Assembly: GCA_903970565.1 (NCBI GenBank) | Contig: CAJCJE010000062.1 | Location: 1-6,317 of the forward strand | DNA length: 6,317 bases | Direction: 5' to 3' | Source of the DNA: Candidatus Melainabacteria bacterium | GTDB lineage: Bacteria; Actinomycetota; Actinomycetes; Mycobacteriales; Pseudonocardiaceae | Part shown: piece after piece, positions 1 through 6,121 of the stretch | Position numbering within the stretch: position 1 is the first letter of the stretch | Layout: every line of letters starts with the position of its first letter | Notes under the pieces: generated by a model | Databases searched by the model: none | Told to the model about the DNA's origin: nothing | Seen by the model: only the letters and a program-made list of their open reading frames with translations | Position numbers and translations under genes: made by a program

Positions 1-410
1 TCCTTCAGTGCGGTGTCCATGATCACCTTTTCGGCCTTGCGCCGGAGCAGGCCGAGCAACGGGATCGCCAGTTGCACCGACAGATTGTAGGTAACCTCGG
101 TGCGCTCCCCGCGCGGCGTCAGCGTGTAGCTGCCCTCCTGCGACTTCTGCATCTGCCCCTTGACCAGCGACCAACTGACCTTCAGACCGTCGCGCGCCCA
201 GGTGTAGGCGAGCGTGTAGACGTCCTTGATCGGGCCGGCGTCGAGGTTGAACCGCACCTGCTCGCCGCGCCCGTCCGCGTCCTCGGTGAGCACTTCGGTC
301 TGCTTGACCGCGTTGGTCCACTCCGGGTACGCGGCGAAATCCGCGATGACCGCCATAATCTGCTCGGGCGGCGCGTCGATCACGATGGATTGGGTGGACT
401 CGTCGGCCAT
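1..410 (-). CDS. SRPBCC (START-like) family protein, 3' end cut by window edge
   Basis: About 136 residues are visible from the ATG, beginning MADESTQSIVIDAPPEQIMA; only the last few residues should be missing. The opening beta strand followed by a helix with A-YPEW (about residues 27-31), the alternating hydrophobic strands in the middle and the long C-terminal helix (LLGLLRRKAEKVIMDTALKE) are typical of the SRPBCC/polyketide-cyclase-like fold, which forms a hydrophobic ligand pocket. The sequence closely resembles, from memory, the mycobacterial protein Rv2185c, and its position at this locus agrees. The ligand is unknown; a lipid or lipid-like ligand near fadD15 and pimB is only an inference. 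The gene lies 58 bases downstream of the metallophosphoesterase on the same strand. No Shine-Dalgarno sequence precedes the ATG, but a -10-like hexamer lies 7 bases upstream. An in-frame GTG 45 bases further upstream would add residues not expected from the family. Confidence 0.9.
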   Translation of the reverse strand, partial: MADESTQSIVIDAPPEQIMAVIADFAAYPEWTNAVKQTEVLTEDADGRGEQVRFNLDAGPIKDVYTLAYTWARDGLKVSWSLVKGQMQKSQEGSYTLTPRGERTEVTYNLSVQLAIPLLGLLRRKAEKVIMDTALK

Positions 411-417
411 GCTCGGC

Positions 418-423
418 AGGCTA
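418..423 (-). promoter_or_regulatory. Candidate -10 element for a leaderless SRPBCC transcript
   Basis: The minus strand reads TAGCCT, fitting the actinobacterial TANNNT -10 pattern, followed by exactly 7 bases and the ATG of the SRPBCC gene. Transcription would therefore begin at or next to the A of ATG. No convincing -35 is visible. If real, this gene can be made independently of the metallophosphoesterase upstream. Confidence 0.4.
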
Positions 424-468
424 CCGGTTGCCGGCGGAAACACCGCGTCGAGCACGCGGTACGGCCGG

Positions 469-1254
469 TCACCACCTGAGGAAGTACGGCGCCTCGGTGC
501 GCTGGAAGTGGCCCACGTTGACGCATTCGGTGTGGCCGAGCCGCATCCGCTGGGCCAATGGCTGGTGCACGTGCCCGAACAGTGACCAGCGCGGTCGCTG
601 AGCACGGATGACCTGCGCCAACGACGCCGAACCGTACTCGAACCGGCGGGCCACGACGTCATAGGTGAGTTCGGCCACCGGCGGCGGGATGTGACTGCAC
701 AGCACGTCGATCTCACCGAGTTTCGCCGCCCGCGCGGCGAAGTCGGCCTCCGGCAGGAGGTTGGGCACCCACACCCCGGTCCGGCGCACCGTCGCACCCT
801 CCGGCAGCAGGCCGCCGCCGACGAAACCGAACCGCAGACCGTCCAGCTCGACCGACTCGCCGTCCAGGATTCGCACCCCCTCGCCCGCGTACTCCGGCCA
901 CAGCGCCGGCGCGTCCACGTTGCCGGGCGTCGCGTAGGTCGGCGCGGTCAGCGCGCCGAACAGCTTGGTGTACTGATCGCGGATGGCCTCCTCGACCACC
1001 TCGGCCGCGTTGTCCAGGCTGGCCCAGAGGGTGCGCGCGTACGCGGCGACCGCGCCCTGCCGGCCCCGGCGCAGCTCGGCGAACCGGGCGACCTTGTCCG
1101 GGCCGAACACCGCGCCCAGGATGCCGCCACCGTGATCGTGGTAGTCGACGAAGTCCAACAGGTCGCCGAGCACCAGGACCGCGTCGACCCCGTCGCCGGC
1201 CCTGGCCAGCGCGTCGGCATTGCCATGCACATCGGACACCACGCTGACCCGCAT
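469..1254 (-). CDS. Calcineurin-like metallophosphoesterase, 261 aa
   Basis: The protein carries the metallophosphoesterase signature in order: DVHGN (Asp8, His10), GDLLD (Gly30-Asp31), PGNVD (Asn112, Asp114), SHIPPP (His188) and GHVH (residues 227-230). These residues are known in the family to bind a dinuclear metal centre and hydrolyse a phosphomonoester or phosphodiester. The GNVD form, rather than GNHE, recalls the YfcE/MJ0936-type branch, but the substrate cannot be read from sequence. No signal peptide or membrane segment is visible, so it is probably cytoplasmic. The ATG is chosen because the first beta strand and DVH motif begin immediately (MRVSVVSDVH) and a -10-like hexamer lies 6 bases upstream. 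It is divergent from the coiled-coil gene and lies 58 bases ahead of the co-directional SRPBCC gene. I do not recall this gene from the mycobacterial version of the locus. Confidence 0.93.
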   Translation of the reverse strand: MRVSVVSDVHGNADALARAGDGVDAVLVLGDLLDFVDYHDHGGGILGAVFGPDKVARFAELRRGRQGAVAAYARTLWASLDNAAEVVEEAIRDQYTKLFGALTAPTYATPGNVDAPALWPEYAGEGVRILDGESVELDGLRFGFVGGGLLPEGATVRRTGVWVPNLLPEADFAARAAKLGEIDVLCSHIPPPVAELTYDVVARRFEYGSASLAQVIRAQRPRWSLFGHVHQPLAQRMRLGHTECVNVGHFQRTEAPYFLRW

Positions 1255-1260
1255 ACCGCG

Positions 1261-1266
1261 ACTTTA
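1261..1266 (-). promoter_or_regulatory. Candidate -10 element for a leaderless metallophosphoesterase transcript
   Basis: The minus strand reads TAAAGT, a good TANNNT hexamer, followed by 6 bases and then the ATG at 1254. No Shine-Dalgarno site fits in that space, so a leaderless transcript starting at the ATG is the simplest reading. The -35 region is not recognisable. Confidence 0.45.
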
Positions 1267-1302
1267 CGATGCGGCGATCCGGCCGTGACAGAAGTGGGGT
1301 AC

Positions 1303-1316
1303 CTCGGCCGGCCGAG
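1303..1316. repeat. 14-base perfect palindrome between divergent genes
   Basis: CTCGGCCGGCCGAG is fully self-complementary and lies in the 107-base gap between the metallophosphoesterase and the coiled-coil gene. It could be a dimeric operator serving one or both genes. GC-only palindromes arise easily by chance in DNA of this composition, so the functional reading is weak. Confidence 0.3.
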
Positions 1317-1361
1317 CGCCTGCCCAACCTGCCACGGCCCGGTCGAGGTGTGACCGGCATC

Positions 1362-1745
1362 ATGCCCAGGTCGATTTCAGTGCCAGAGCGGATCACCGCT
1401 TTGGAGAGCAGGCTGACCGACCTGACCGAGGATGTCCGGGCCAGTCGGCAGGACGCCGCGGCGGCCAGGGTGCTCGCCGGCGGCGCGGACCGCGATGTCC
1501 AGCAGAACCGCGCGGAGATCCGGGACTTCCGCCAGGCCACCACGTTGACCCTGAACGCCCTCCGCGAAACGCAACTGGATCATGGTCAACAACTTCGTGC
1601 ACAGAGTGCATTGCCCACCGAGTTGAACGACAAGGTCGATCAAGGGTTCCTGGAGGTGCGCGCCAAGTTCGATCAGATGGCTGGCGGAATGCAACACATA
1701 ACCGGCTTGTTGACCAACATCATTTCCACAGAGGACGGCCAGTAG
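1362..1745 (+). CDS. Predicted coiled-coil protein of unknown function, 127 aa
   Basis: I do not recognise this protein. It is hydrophilic, has no signal peptide or membrane segment, and looks almost wholly helical. Residues 11-25 carry heptad-spaced hydrophobics (Ile11, Leu14, Leu18, Leu21, Val25). Residues 92-120 carry a near-perfect 3-4 pattern (Val92, Phe96, Val99, Phe103, Met106, Met110, Ile113, Leu117, Ile120). A looser helical middle with Ile53 and Phe56 and a probable break at Pro85 separate them. An oligomeric rod or scaffold is inferred. The start is uncertain: GAGG at 1345-1348 is 13 bases before the ATG, and an in-frame GTG at 1350 is also possible. Codon use shifts along the gene: about 7 of the first 68 codons end in A or T, against about 21 of the last 59. 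It diverges from the metallophosphoesterase and converges with the second SRPBCC gene. Confidence 0.8.
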   Translation: MPRSISVPERITALESRLTDLTEDVRASRQDAAAARVLAGGADRDVQQNRAEIRDFRQATTLTLNALRETQLDHGQQLRAQSALPTELNDKVDQGFLEVRAKFDQMAGGMQHITGLLTNIISTEDGQ

Positions 1746-1757
1746 GCGCGCGGGAAC

Positions 1758-1780
1758 CGCCTCGGCCACTGGCCAAGGCG
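1758..1780. terminator. Bidirectional hairpin between convergent genes
   Basis: The arm at 1758-1767 (CGCCTCGGCC) pairs with 1771-1780 (GGCCAAGGCG) around the loop ACT, giving a ten-base-pair stem with one C-A mismatch. It sits in the 50-base gap between the ends of the coiled-coil gene and the second SRPBCC gene. It has no U-tract, which is common for actinobacterial terminators, and could serve both strands. Confidence 0.5.
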
Positions 1781-1795
1781 AGTCGAGCGGCGTCG

Positions 1796-2185
1796 TCAGA
1801 GCGATTCGGGTGGGCAGCCGGGCGGCCGGCCCTGCTCCAACATCATTTTCAGGCCGAGGGTGATCCGTTTGGTCGCCAGCTGCCGGTGGCGCCGCTCCCG
1901 CGCCAGGCGGGCCGGGTCGGCCGCGTCGGGGCCGGGGGGCAGGTCGGCGCGGAGGAAGTAGTGCAGCAGGGTGCCGTCGAGCATCGGCTCCAGCCAGACC
2001 TCCATCGTGCCGACCAGCGCGCCGCGCACGGTCCAGCGCAGGCCCTCGTCGCCACGATCGGCATAGACCTCCAGCCGAAGATCGGGCCACAGCCGTCGCC
2101 AACTGGTCGGATCGGAGAACGCGGCCGCGACCACTTTCGGGGTCACGACCACGAACGTCTCGTCGACGATGTCCACTGCTGCCAC
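1796..2185 (-). CDS. Small SRPBCC/polyketide-cyclase-like protein, 129 aa
   Basis: Read from the GTG, the protein begins MAAVDIVDETFVVVTPKVVA. An N-terminal strand, the helix containing SWRRLWPDL (about residues 28-36), and the central strands RWTVRGALVGTMEVWLEP and TLLHYFLRADLPP fit an SRPBCC-type fold, ending in a basic C-terminal helix (about residues 92-118). It appears to correspond to mycobacterial Rv2186c, which from memory sits in the same place and orientation beside fadD15. Ligand and function are unknown. Of two in-frame GTG starts (2185 and 2176), I prefer the first because a -10-like hexamer lies exactly 7 bases before it; neither has a Shine-Dalgarno site. Reading further upstream gives an ATG at 2284, but that stretch holds the palindrome and the divergent ligase promoter and is unlikely to be coding. 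Confidence 0.85.
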   Translation of the reverse strand: MAAVDIVDETFVVVTPKVVAAAFSDPTSWRRLWPDLRLEVYADRGDEGLRWTVRGALVGTMEVWLEPMLDGTLLHYFLRADLPPGPDAADPARLARERRHRQLATKRITLGLKMMLEQGRPPGCPPESL

Positions 2186-2192
2186 GCCGTGC

Positions 2193-2198
2193 AGAATG
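2193..2198 (-). promoter_or_regulatory. Weak candidate -10 element for the second SRPBCC gene
   Basis: The minus strand reads CATTCT. It keeps the key A and final T of the -10 element but not the first T. It ends 7 bases before the GTG at 2185, the same geometry as at three other minus-strand genes here. On its own it would be unconvincing; the repeated spacing is the argument. Confidence 0.3.
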
Positions 2199-2239
2199 CC
2201 ATGAGGGCATCGGATCAGCGGACGCGCCGGTAGCCAACC

Positions 2240-2254
2240 TGGTGTCGAACACCA
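2240..2254. promoter_or_regulatory. Operator-like palindrome upstream of the acyl-CoA ligase
   Basis: TGGTGTCGAACACCA consists of two perfect 6-base arms around a 3-base centre. It lies in the 119-base divergent region between the second SRPBCC gene and the ligase, ending 24 bases before the proposed ligase -10. The size and symmetry suit a dimeric repressor such as a TetR- or GntR-type regulator, but no regulator gene is present in the window. It contains only one half of a LexA-like GAAC motif, so I do not call it an SOS box. Confidence 0.45.
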
Positions 2255-2278
2255 CTCGCACGCTAGGTTTCCCACCAG

Positions 2279-2284
2279 TAACAT
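2279..2284 (+). promoter_or_regulatory. Candidate -10 element for the acyl-CoA ligase
   Basis: TAACAT fits TANNNT well. A start about 7 bases downstream would give a leader of roughly 14 bases that includes the Shine-Dalgarno site at 2295. The hexamer 17 bases upstream (TCGCAC) is a poor -35, so an activator or extended contacts may be needed. Confidence 0.4.
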
Positions 2285-2294
2285 TTGAGGGCGC

Positions 2295-2300
2295 GGAGGT
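2295..2300 (+). promoter_or_regulatory. Shine-Dalgarno site deciding the ligase start
   Basis: GGAGGT ends 4 bases before the GTG at 2305. It supports that start over the in-frame GTG at 2242, which has no ribosome binding site and lies inside the palindrome. Confidence 0.75.
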
Positions 2301-2304
2301 TGAC

Positions 2305-4125
2305 GTGCGCGAATTCAGTGTCCCGGAGACCAACCCGGTCACCGCCGAGGAGAACCTCACCGACATGGTGTGGGCCAACGCGGACCGGTTCGGCGACGTG
2401 GTCAGTATCCAGCGACGGGTCGACGGGACCTGGGTCGACCTGACCGCGCGAGACTTCGCCGCGCAGGTCATGGCCGTGACCAAGGGCCTGATCGCGGCCG
2501 GGGTACAGACCGGCGACCGGGTCTGTCTGATGTCCAAGACGCGGTACGAGTGGACCCTGCTGGACTTCGCGATCTGGTCGGCCGGTGGCGTCTCGGTGCC
2601 GATCTACGAGACGTCCTCGGCCGAGCAGGTCGAGTGGATCGTGTCCGATTCCGGCGCTGTCGCCGTGATCGTGGAGACCGCCGCGCACCGCGGCACGCTG
2701 GACGGCGCGCTGGGCAACCTCGGCGCGGTCCGGCACGTCTGGCAGCTCGACCCGCCCGCCGGCAGTGCTCGCGACACGCCGGCCGGGGCGATCCTCGAAC
2801 TGATCTCGCTGGGCGCGGAGATCACCGACGAGCAGGTGCACGAGCGCCGTCACACGGTGAGTGCGGACGCGACCGCGACCATCGTCTACACCTCGGGCAC
2901 GACCGGCCGGCCCAAGGGCTGCGAGCTGACCCACCGCAACCTGCTGTCGGAGTTGCACGCGGCGGTCGTCGCCTTCCCCGAGCTGATGCAGCCGGGCAAC
3001 TCGCTGCTGGTGTTCCTCCCGCTGGCCCATGTGCTCGCCCGCGCCCTCGCGCTGACCGGCATCTACGCCAGGGTCACCCTCGGCCACACGGCTGACGTGA
3101 AGAACCTGGTCGCCGACCTCGGCACTTTCCGGCCGACGTTCGTCGTCGCGGTGCCGAGGGTGTTCGAGAAGGTCTACAACACCGCCAAGCAGACCGCGCA
3201 CGGCACCGGCAAGGGCCGGATCTTCGACGCCGCCGAGGCCACCGCCGTCGCCTACAGCGAGTCGGTGGACTCGGGCGGTCCCGGCCTCGGTCTCAAGCTT
3301 CGACACGCGGTGTTCGACCGGCTCGTCTACACCCGGCTGCGGGCCGCGCTCGGTGGGCGCTGCGTCGCGGCGGTGTCCGGTGGCGCGCCGCTCGGCGAGC
3401 GGATGGCGCACTTCTTCCGTGGCGTCGGTGTCCCGGTGCTGGAGGGCTACGGGCTGACCGAGACGAGCGCGGCGGTGTGTGTGAACACCCAGGAGGCGTT
3501 CCGGGTCGGCACGGTCGGCAGGCCGGTGTCCGGGGCCTCGGTGCGCATCGCCGAGGACGGCGAGATCATGCTCGGCGGACCGGTCGTGTTCGCCAGCTAC
3601 TGGAACAACGAGACGGCGAGCAAGGAGGCGCTGGAGGACGGCTGGTTCCACAGCGGTGACCTCGGCTCGCTGGACGCGGACGGCTTCCTGCGGATCACCG
3701 GCCGCAAGAAGGAGATCATCGTCACCGCGGGTGGCAAGAACGTCTCCCCCGCCGTGTTGGAGGACCGCCTCCGGGCGCATCCGCTGATCAGCCAGTGCAT
3801 GGTGGTCGGCGACAAGCAGCCCTTCATCGGCGCGCTGATCACCATCGACGAGGAGTTCTTCCCGAGCTGGAAGACCCAGCACGGCAAGTCGGCCGGCGCC
3901 ACGGTCGGCGAGCTGGCCAGCGACGCGGACCTGCTCGCCGAGGTGCAGGGCGCGATCGACGAGGCGAACAACGCGGTGTCCAAAGCCGAGTCGATCCGCA
4001 AGTTCCGCATCCTGCCGGTGGACTTCACCGAGGAGGGCGGCGAGATGACGCCCAGCCTCAAGCTGCGCAGGTCCGTGGTGGCCCAGCGCTACGAGGCCGA
4101 CATCGCCGCCATCTACCGCCGCTGA
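2305..4125 (+). CDS. fadD15: Long-chain fatty acid-CoA ligase, FadD15 type, 606 aa
   Basis: The enzyme adenylates a fatty acid with ATP and transfers it to CoA, supplying acyl-CoA for lipid synthesis or degradation. All adenylate-forming landmarks are present: the P-loop YTSGTTGRPKG (residues 195-205), FLPLAHVLAR (about 237-246), VPRVFEKVYNT (about 283-293), EGYGLTETS (380-388), SGDLG (450-454), the hinge GRKKEIIVTAGGKN (466-479) and a C-terminal TPSLKLRR with the expected lysine near residue 586. The sequence matches remembered Mycobacterium tuberculosis FadD15 closely throughout, including the start (MREISVPA there, MREFSVPE here) and a length near 600. Where I recall the M. tuberculosis protein having EGYGLSGTS, this one has the canonical EGYGLTETS. 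The GTG start is fixed by that alignment and by GGAGGT just upstream. It is transcribed alone, divergent from an SRPBCC gene and convergent with the DUF1707 gene. Confidence 0.95.
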   Translation: MREFSVPETNPVTAEENLTDMVWANADRFGDVVSIQRRVDGTWVDLTARDFAAQVMAVTKGLIAAGVQTGDRVCLMSKTRYEWTLLDFAIWSAGGVSVPIYETSSAEQVEWIVSDSGAVAVIVETAAHRGTLDGALGNLGAVRHVWQLDPPAGSARDTPAGAILELISLGAEITDEQVHERRHTVSADATATIVYTSGTTGRPKGCELTHRNLLSELHAAVVAFPELMQPGNSLLVFLPLAHVLARALALTGIYARVTLGHTADVKNLVADLGTFRPTFVVAVPRVFEKVYNTAKQTAHGTGKGRIFDAAEATAVAYSESVDSGGPGLGLKLRHAVFDRLVYTRLRAALGGRCVAAVSGGAPLGERMAHFFRGVGVPVLEGYGLTETSAAVCVNTQEAFRVGTVGRPVSGASVRIAEDGEIMLGGPVVFASYWNNETASKEALEDGWFHSGDLGSLDADGFLRITGRKKEIIVTAGGKNVSPAVLEDRLRAHPLISQCMVVGDKQPFIGALITIDEEFFPSWKTQHGKSAGATVGELASDADLLAEVQGAIDEANNAVSKAESIRKFRILPVDFTEEGGEMTPSLKLRRSVVAQRYEADIAAIYRR

Positions 4126-4258
4126 CTCCTACGCCGCTGAATTCCTTCGCCCGGCGCGCGACGGAACCGGACGGGAGCTGACGGAGCCATTGCCAGGTCT
4201 TCGCACGGCTCCAGGACAGGTGCGCCTTGCCCTTCCGGTAGAGCCGGCGCAGGGTCAT
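4058..4258 (-). CDS. Possible 66-aa basic mini-protein behind the DUF1707 gene
   Basis: This is a tentative call. The reading begins MTLRRLYRKGKAHLSWSRAK and is rich in Arg, Lys and Trp in its first half; I do not recognise it. It lies in the same frame as the DUF1707 gene, starting 15 bases after that gene's TGA. Over the 46 codons from 4273 down to 4136, GC at codon positions 1, 2 and 3 is about 57, 59 and 89 percent, a coding-like pattern. The signal disappears where the reading enters sequence antisense to the ligase (below about 4136), so the last 25 or so residues look accidental. Only a weak AGG precedes the ATG. It could be a translationally coupled small protein, a lost C-terminal extension of the DUF1707 protein, a decayed gene, or chance. 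Confidence 0.25.
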   Translation of the reverse strand: MTLRRLYRKGKAHLSWSRAKTWQWLRQLPSGSVARRAKEFSGVGVSGGRWRRCRPRSAGPPRTCAA

Positions 4259-4273
4259 CAGCCGCCTGAAGGA

Positions 4274-4747
4274 TCAGCGGTAGGGCGGGTAGCGGCGTCC
4301 GCCGCCGCGACCTCGGGCGGCGATGATGCGCGTCACGACGAAGCCGAGGATCAGCAGCGGGAGGATGAACGGACCGATGGCGACCAGGCTCTCGCCGGCA
4401 ATCGCGAAGACGACGAACGCCATCATGACAAAGACCAGCGGGCTGGTCCTGGCTCCGGAACGGATCACCCGTTGCTGCTGCCAGGGCTGGATGGTCGGCA
4501 CCGGATAAGGCTGCTGCCAGGGGGAACCCGTGCCGAACGGGGACTGTTGGGTGGTGGGGAACAGGTCGACGGGAAGGTCCGCGATAAGGGTGCGCAGGTC
4601 GCCGACCGTCTTGGCCTCGTAGACGGCACCACTGCGCTCCTCGAACTCCTGGAGCGTGAGCCTGCCCTCTCCCACCTGTTCCTGGAGTGCCTGCACGACC
4701 TTCTCGCGGTCCCCGTCTGACGCCCGCATCGCATCAGGACTGGTCAT
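4274..4747 (-). CDS. DUF1707 domain membrane protein, 157 aa
   Basis: Residues 7-59 form a clear DUF1707 domain: MRASDGDREKVVQAL, the GRLTLQEFEER core, and AKTVGDLRTLIADLP. This short helical domain is widespread at the N-termini of actinobacterial membrane proteins, and its role is not established. A Gln/Pro-rich linker (about 65-92) leads to two hydrophobic segments (about 103-118 and 121-139) that form a membrane hairpin, followed by a basic Gly/Arg tail ending RRYPPYR. The DUF1707 domain is therefore probably cytoplasmic. The ATG at 4747 is chosen because it directly precedes the domain and has GAGGT 9 bases upstream. An in-frame ATG at 4840 would add about 31 residues, but many codons there end in A or T, so that stretch looks non-coding. 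It shares a strand with pimB but is separated by 231 bases, so it may have its own promoter. Confidence 0.9.
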   Translation of the reverse strand: MTSPDAMRASDGDREKVVQALQEQVGEGRLTLQEFEERSGAVYEAKTVGDLRTLIADLPVDLFPTTQQSPFGTGSPWQQPYPVPTIQPWQQQRVIRSGARTSPLVFVMMAFVVFAIAGESLVAIGPFILPLLILGFVVTRIIAARGRGGGRRYPPYR

Positions 4748-4978
4748 TGTGGCCGTACCTCGATCCCGTGGGCAACGCCCATCATCGTCGTCGGCGGCCG
4801 GTGCGTGAGCATCGGTCTCAGGGTTGGTCCTCGGCTGCACCGGTGGACGTAGTTGCCCGTGTAACGGTCGGTCACTCCGGCCAGTTCCCTGATCCCAGTG
4901 TGAGTCAGCGAACCGGATGTCGCCGGGAAAAATTGTGTTACGCGCATCTCAGAGGAAGGTGCCCCGGCAGGAGGCCGC

Positions 4979-6115
4979 TCAACCGTCCAGCCAGGTACGC
5001 AGTCGCTCGGCCAGGTCGACCCAGCGCCACTCCTCGCGCATCCACTCCCGGCCGGCGGCGCCCAGTTTCGCGGCCCGCTCCGGATCGGCGAGCAGATCGC
5101 CGACGGCCTCGGCCAGCTCCCCGACGCTCCGGCCGTCGACGACCAGACCGCTGACGCCCTCGCGCACCGTCTCCGGGGCGCCCCCGGAGCGGCCGGCCAC
5201 CACCGGCAGACCGGTCGCGGCGGCCTCCAGGAAGACGATGCCGAGCGCCTCGACGTCCAGCCCACGCCCACGGGTCCGGCAGGGCATCGCGAACACGTCG
5301 CCGGCCGCGTAGTGCGCGGGCAGCTCGGCGTGGGGCACCGAGCCGGTGAAGATCACGTCCGTCGCGACGCCGAGCTGGTCGGCCAACGCCTGTAGCCGAT
5401 CCCGGTCCGGGCCGCCGCCGACGACGAGCAGGGCCGCGTCCGGCACCTTCGCCCGGATCGCCGGGAAGGCCCGGATCAGCATGTCCTGGCCCTTGCGCGG
5501 CACCAGCCGGGAAATGCAGACGACCACCGGCCGGGAACCAAGCTGGTGCCGGTCCCGGATCTGCGCCCTGGCGACCGGATCAGGCCGGTAGGTGTCCACG
5601 TCGACGCCGGAGGGCAGGTGTTCCAGCGGGGCCAACCGACCGAACGCGGCCGAGAACCGGGAGCGGGTGTAGCGGCTGACGAAGGTCAACACGTCGACGG
5701 TGGACCCGATCCGGCGCAGGGCCTGCCGGGAGCCCGGCAGCATCGACCAGCCGACCTCGTGGCCGTGTGTAGCGGCCACCACCCGCCGGGCGCCCGCCGC
5801 GCGCAGTGCGGGCGCGAGCAGGGCCAGCGGCGCGGAGGCGCCGAACCAGACGGCCTCGCAGTGCTCCTGTCGGATGATCTCGCTCGCCCGCCGCGCCACG
5901 TCCGGGGTGGGCAGCATCAGCGAGGTCGGGTGCCGGAACACGCGATAGGGCTGGGCGTCGTCGAACTCGGGATGGTGCTCGACGCCGCGCTCCCAGGCCG
6001 GCGCGTACACCACGAGGTCTTCGGCCGGCAGCTGGCCGGCGAGGGTGTGCAGGTATGTCTGGATGCCACCTTGCCGGGGTGGGAAGTCATTGGTGACCAG
6101 CAGGGTCCTGCGCAT
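4979..6115 (-). CDS. pimB: GDP-mannose-dependent PIM mannosyltransferase PimB, 378 aa
   Basis: This GT4-family, GT-B fold enzyme transfers the second mannose from GDP-mannose to PIM1 on the cytoplasmic face of the membrane, an early step toward phosphatidylinositol mannosides, lipomannan and lipoarabinomannan. Visible signatures are the N-terminal TNDFPPRQGGIQTYL (residues 8-22) with the Gly-Gly loop, THGHEVGWSMLP (117-128) with His118, SRLVPRKGQD (202-211) in the nucleotide-sugar site, VVGGGP (231-236), and the EX7E motif Glu289-Glu297 within DVEALGIVFLE. The sequence aligns almost end to end with remembered Rv2188c, including MPCRTRG and SGGAPETV. The ATG at 6115 matches the family start; an upstream ATG at 6193 lies inside the hairpin and is rejected. 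There is no Shine-Dalgarno site, but a -10-like hexamer sits 6 bases upstream. Other GT4 specificities cannot be fully excluded without biochemical evidence. Confidence 0.93.
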   Translation of the reverse strand: MRRTLLVTNDFPPRQGGIQTYLHTLAGQLPAEDLVVYAPAWERGVEHHPEFDDAQPYRVFRHPTSLMLPTPDVARRASEIIRQEHCEAVWFGASAPLALLAPALRAAGARRVVAATHGHEVGWSMLPGSRQALRRIGSTVDVLTFVSRYTRSRFSAAFGRLAPLEHLPSGVDVDTYRPDPVARAQIRDRHQLGSRPVVVCISRLVPRKGQDMLIRAFPAIRAKVPDAALLVVGGGPDRDRLQALADQLGVATDVIFTGSVPHAELPAHYAAGDVFAMPCRTRGRGLDVEALGIVFLEAAATGLPVVAGRSGGAPETVREGVSGLVVDGRSVGELAEAVGDLLADPERAAKLGAAGREWMREEWRWVDLAERLRTWLDG

Positions 6116-6121
6116 GAATCG

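Noticed and set aside
72..479. A 135-codon open reading on the plus strand
   Set aside because: It is antisense to the left-hand SRPBCC gene, which has clear family similarity.
2246..2254. LexA/SOS box in the ligase promoter region
   Set aside because: Only one GAAC half-site is present; the actual symmetry is TGGTGT/ACACCA, which does not fit the LexA consensus.
2242..2304. N-terminal extension of the acyl-CoA ligase from the GTG at 2242
   Set aside because: It has no Shine-Dalgarno site, overlaps the palindrome, and the family start aligns with the GTG at 2305, which has GGAGGT just upstream.
1377..2537. A 386-codon open reading on the minus strand
   Set aside because: It crosses the coiled-coil gene, the hairpin, the second SRPBCC gene in another frame and the ligase promoter. 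No recognisable domain is present.
2263..3882. A 539-codon open reading on the minus strand
   Set aside because: It is fully antisense to the well-supported FadD15-type ligase. The translation is low-complexity (Arg, Gly, Val, Asp, His rich) with no domain, as expected for a mirror frame in GC-rich coding DNA.
4183..4212. Possible terminator GGAGCC ... GGCTCC behind the ligase
   Set aside because: The arms are only 6 base pairs with an 18-base loop and no U-tract, and they fall in the coding-like stretch of the opposite strand.
4748..4840. N-terminal extension of the DUF1707 protein to an ATG at 4840
   Set aside because: Many codons there end in A or T, unlike real genes here, and the domain begins just after the ATG at 4747, which has GAGGT at suitable spacing.
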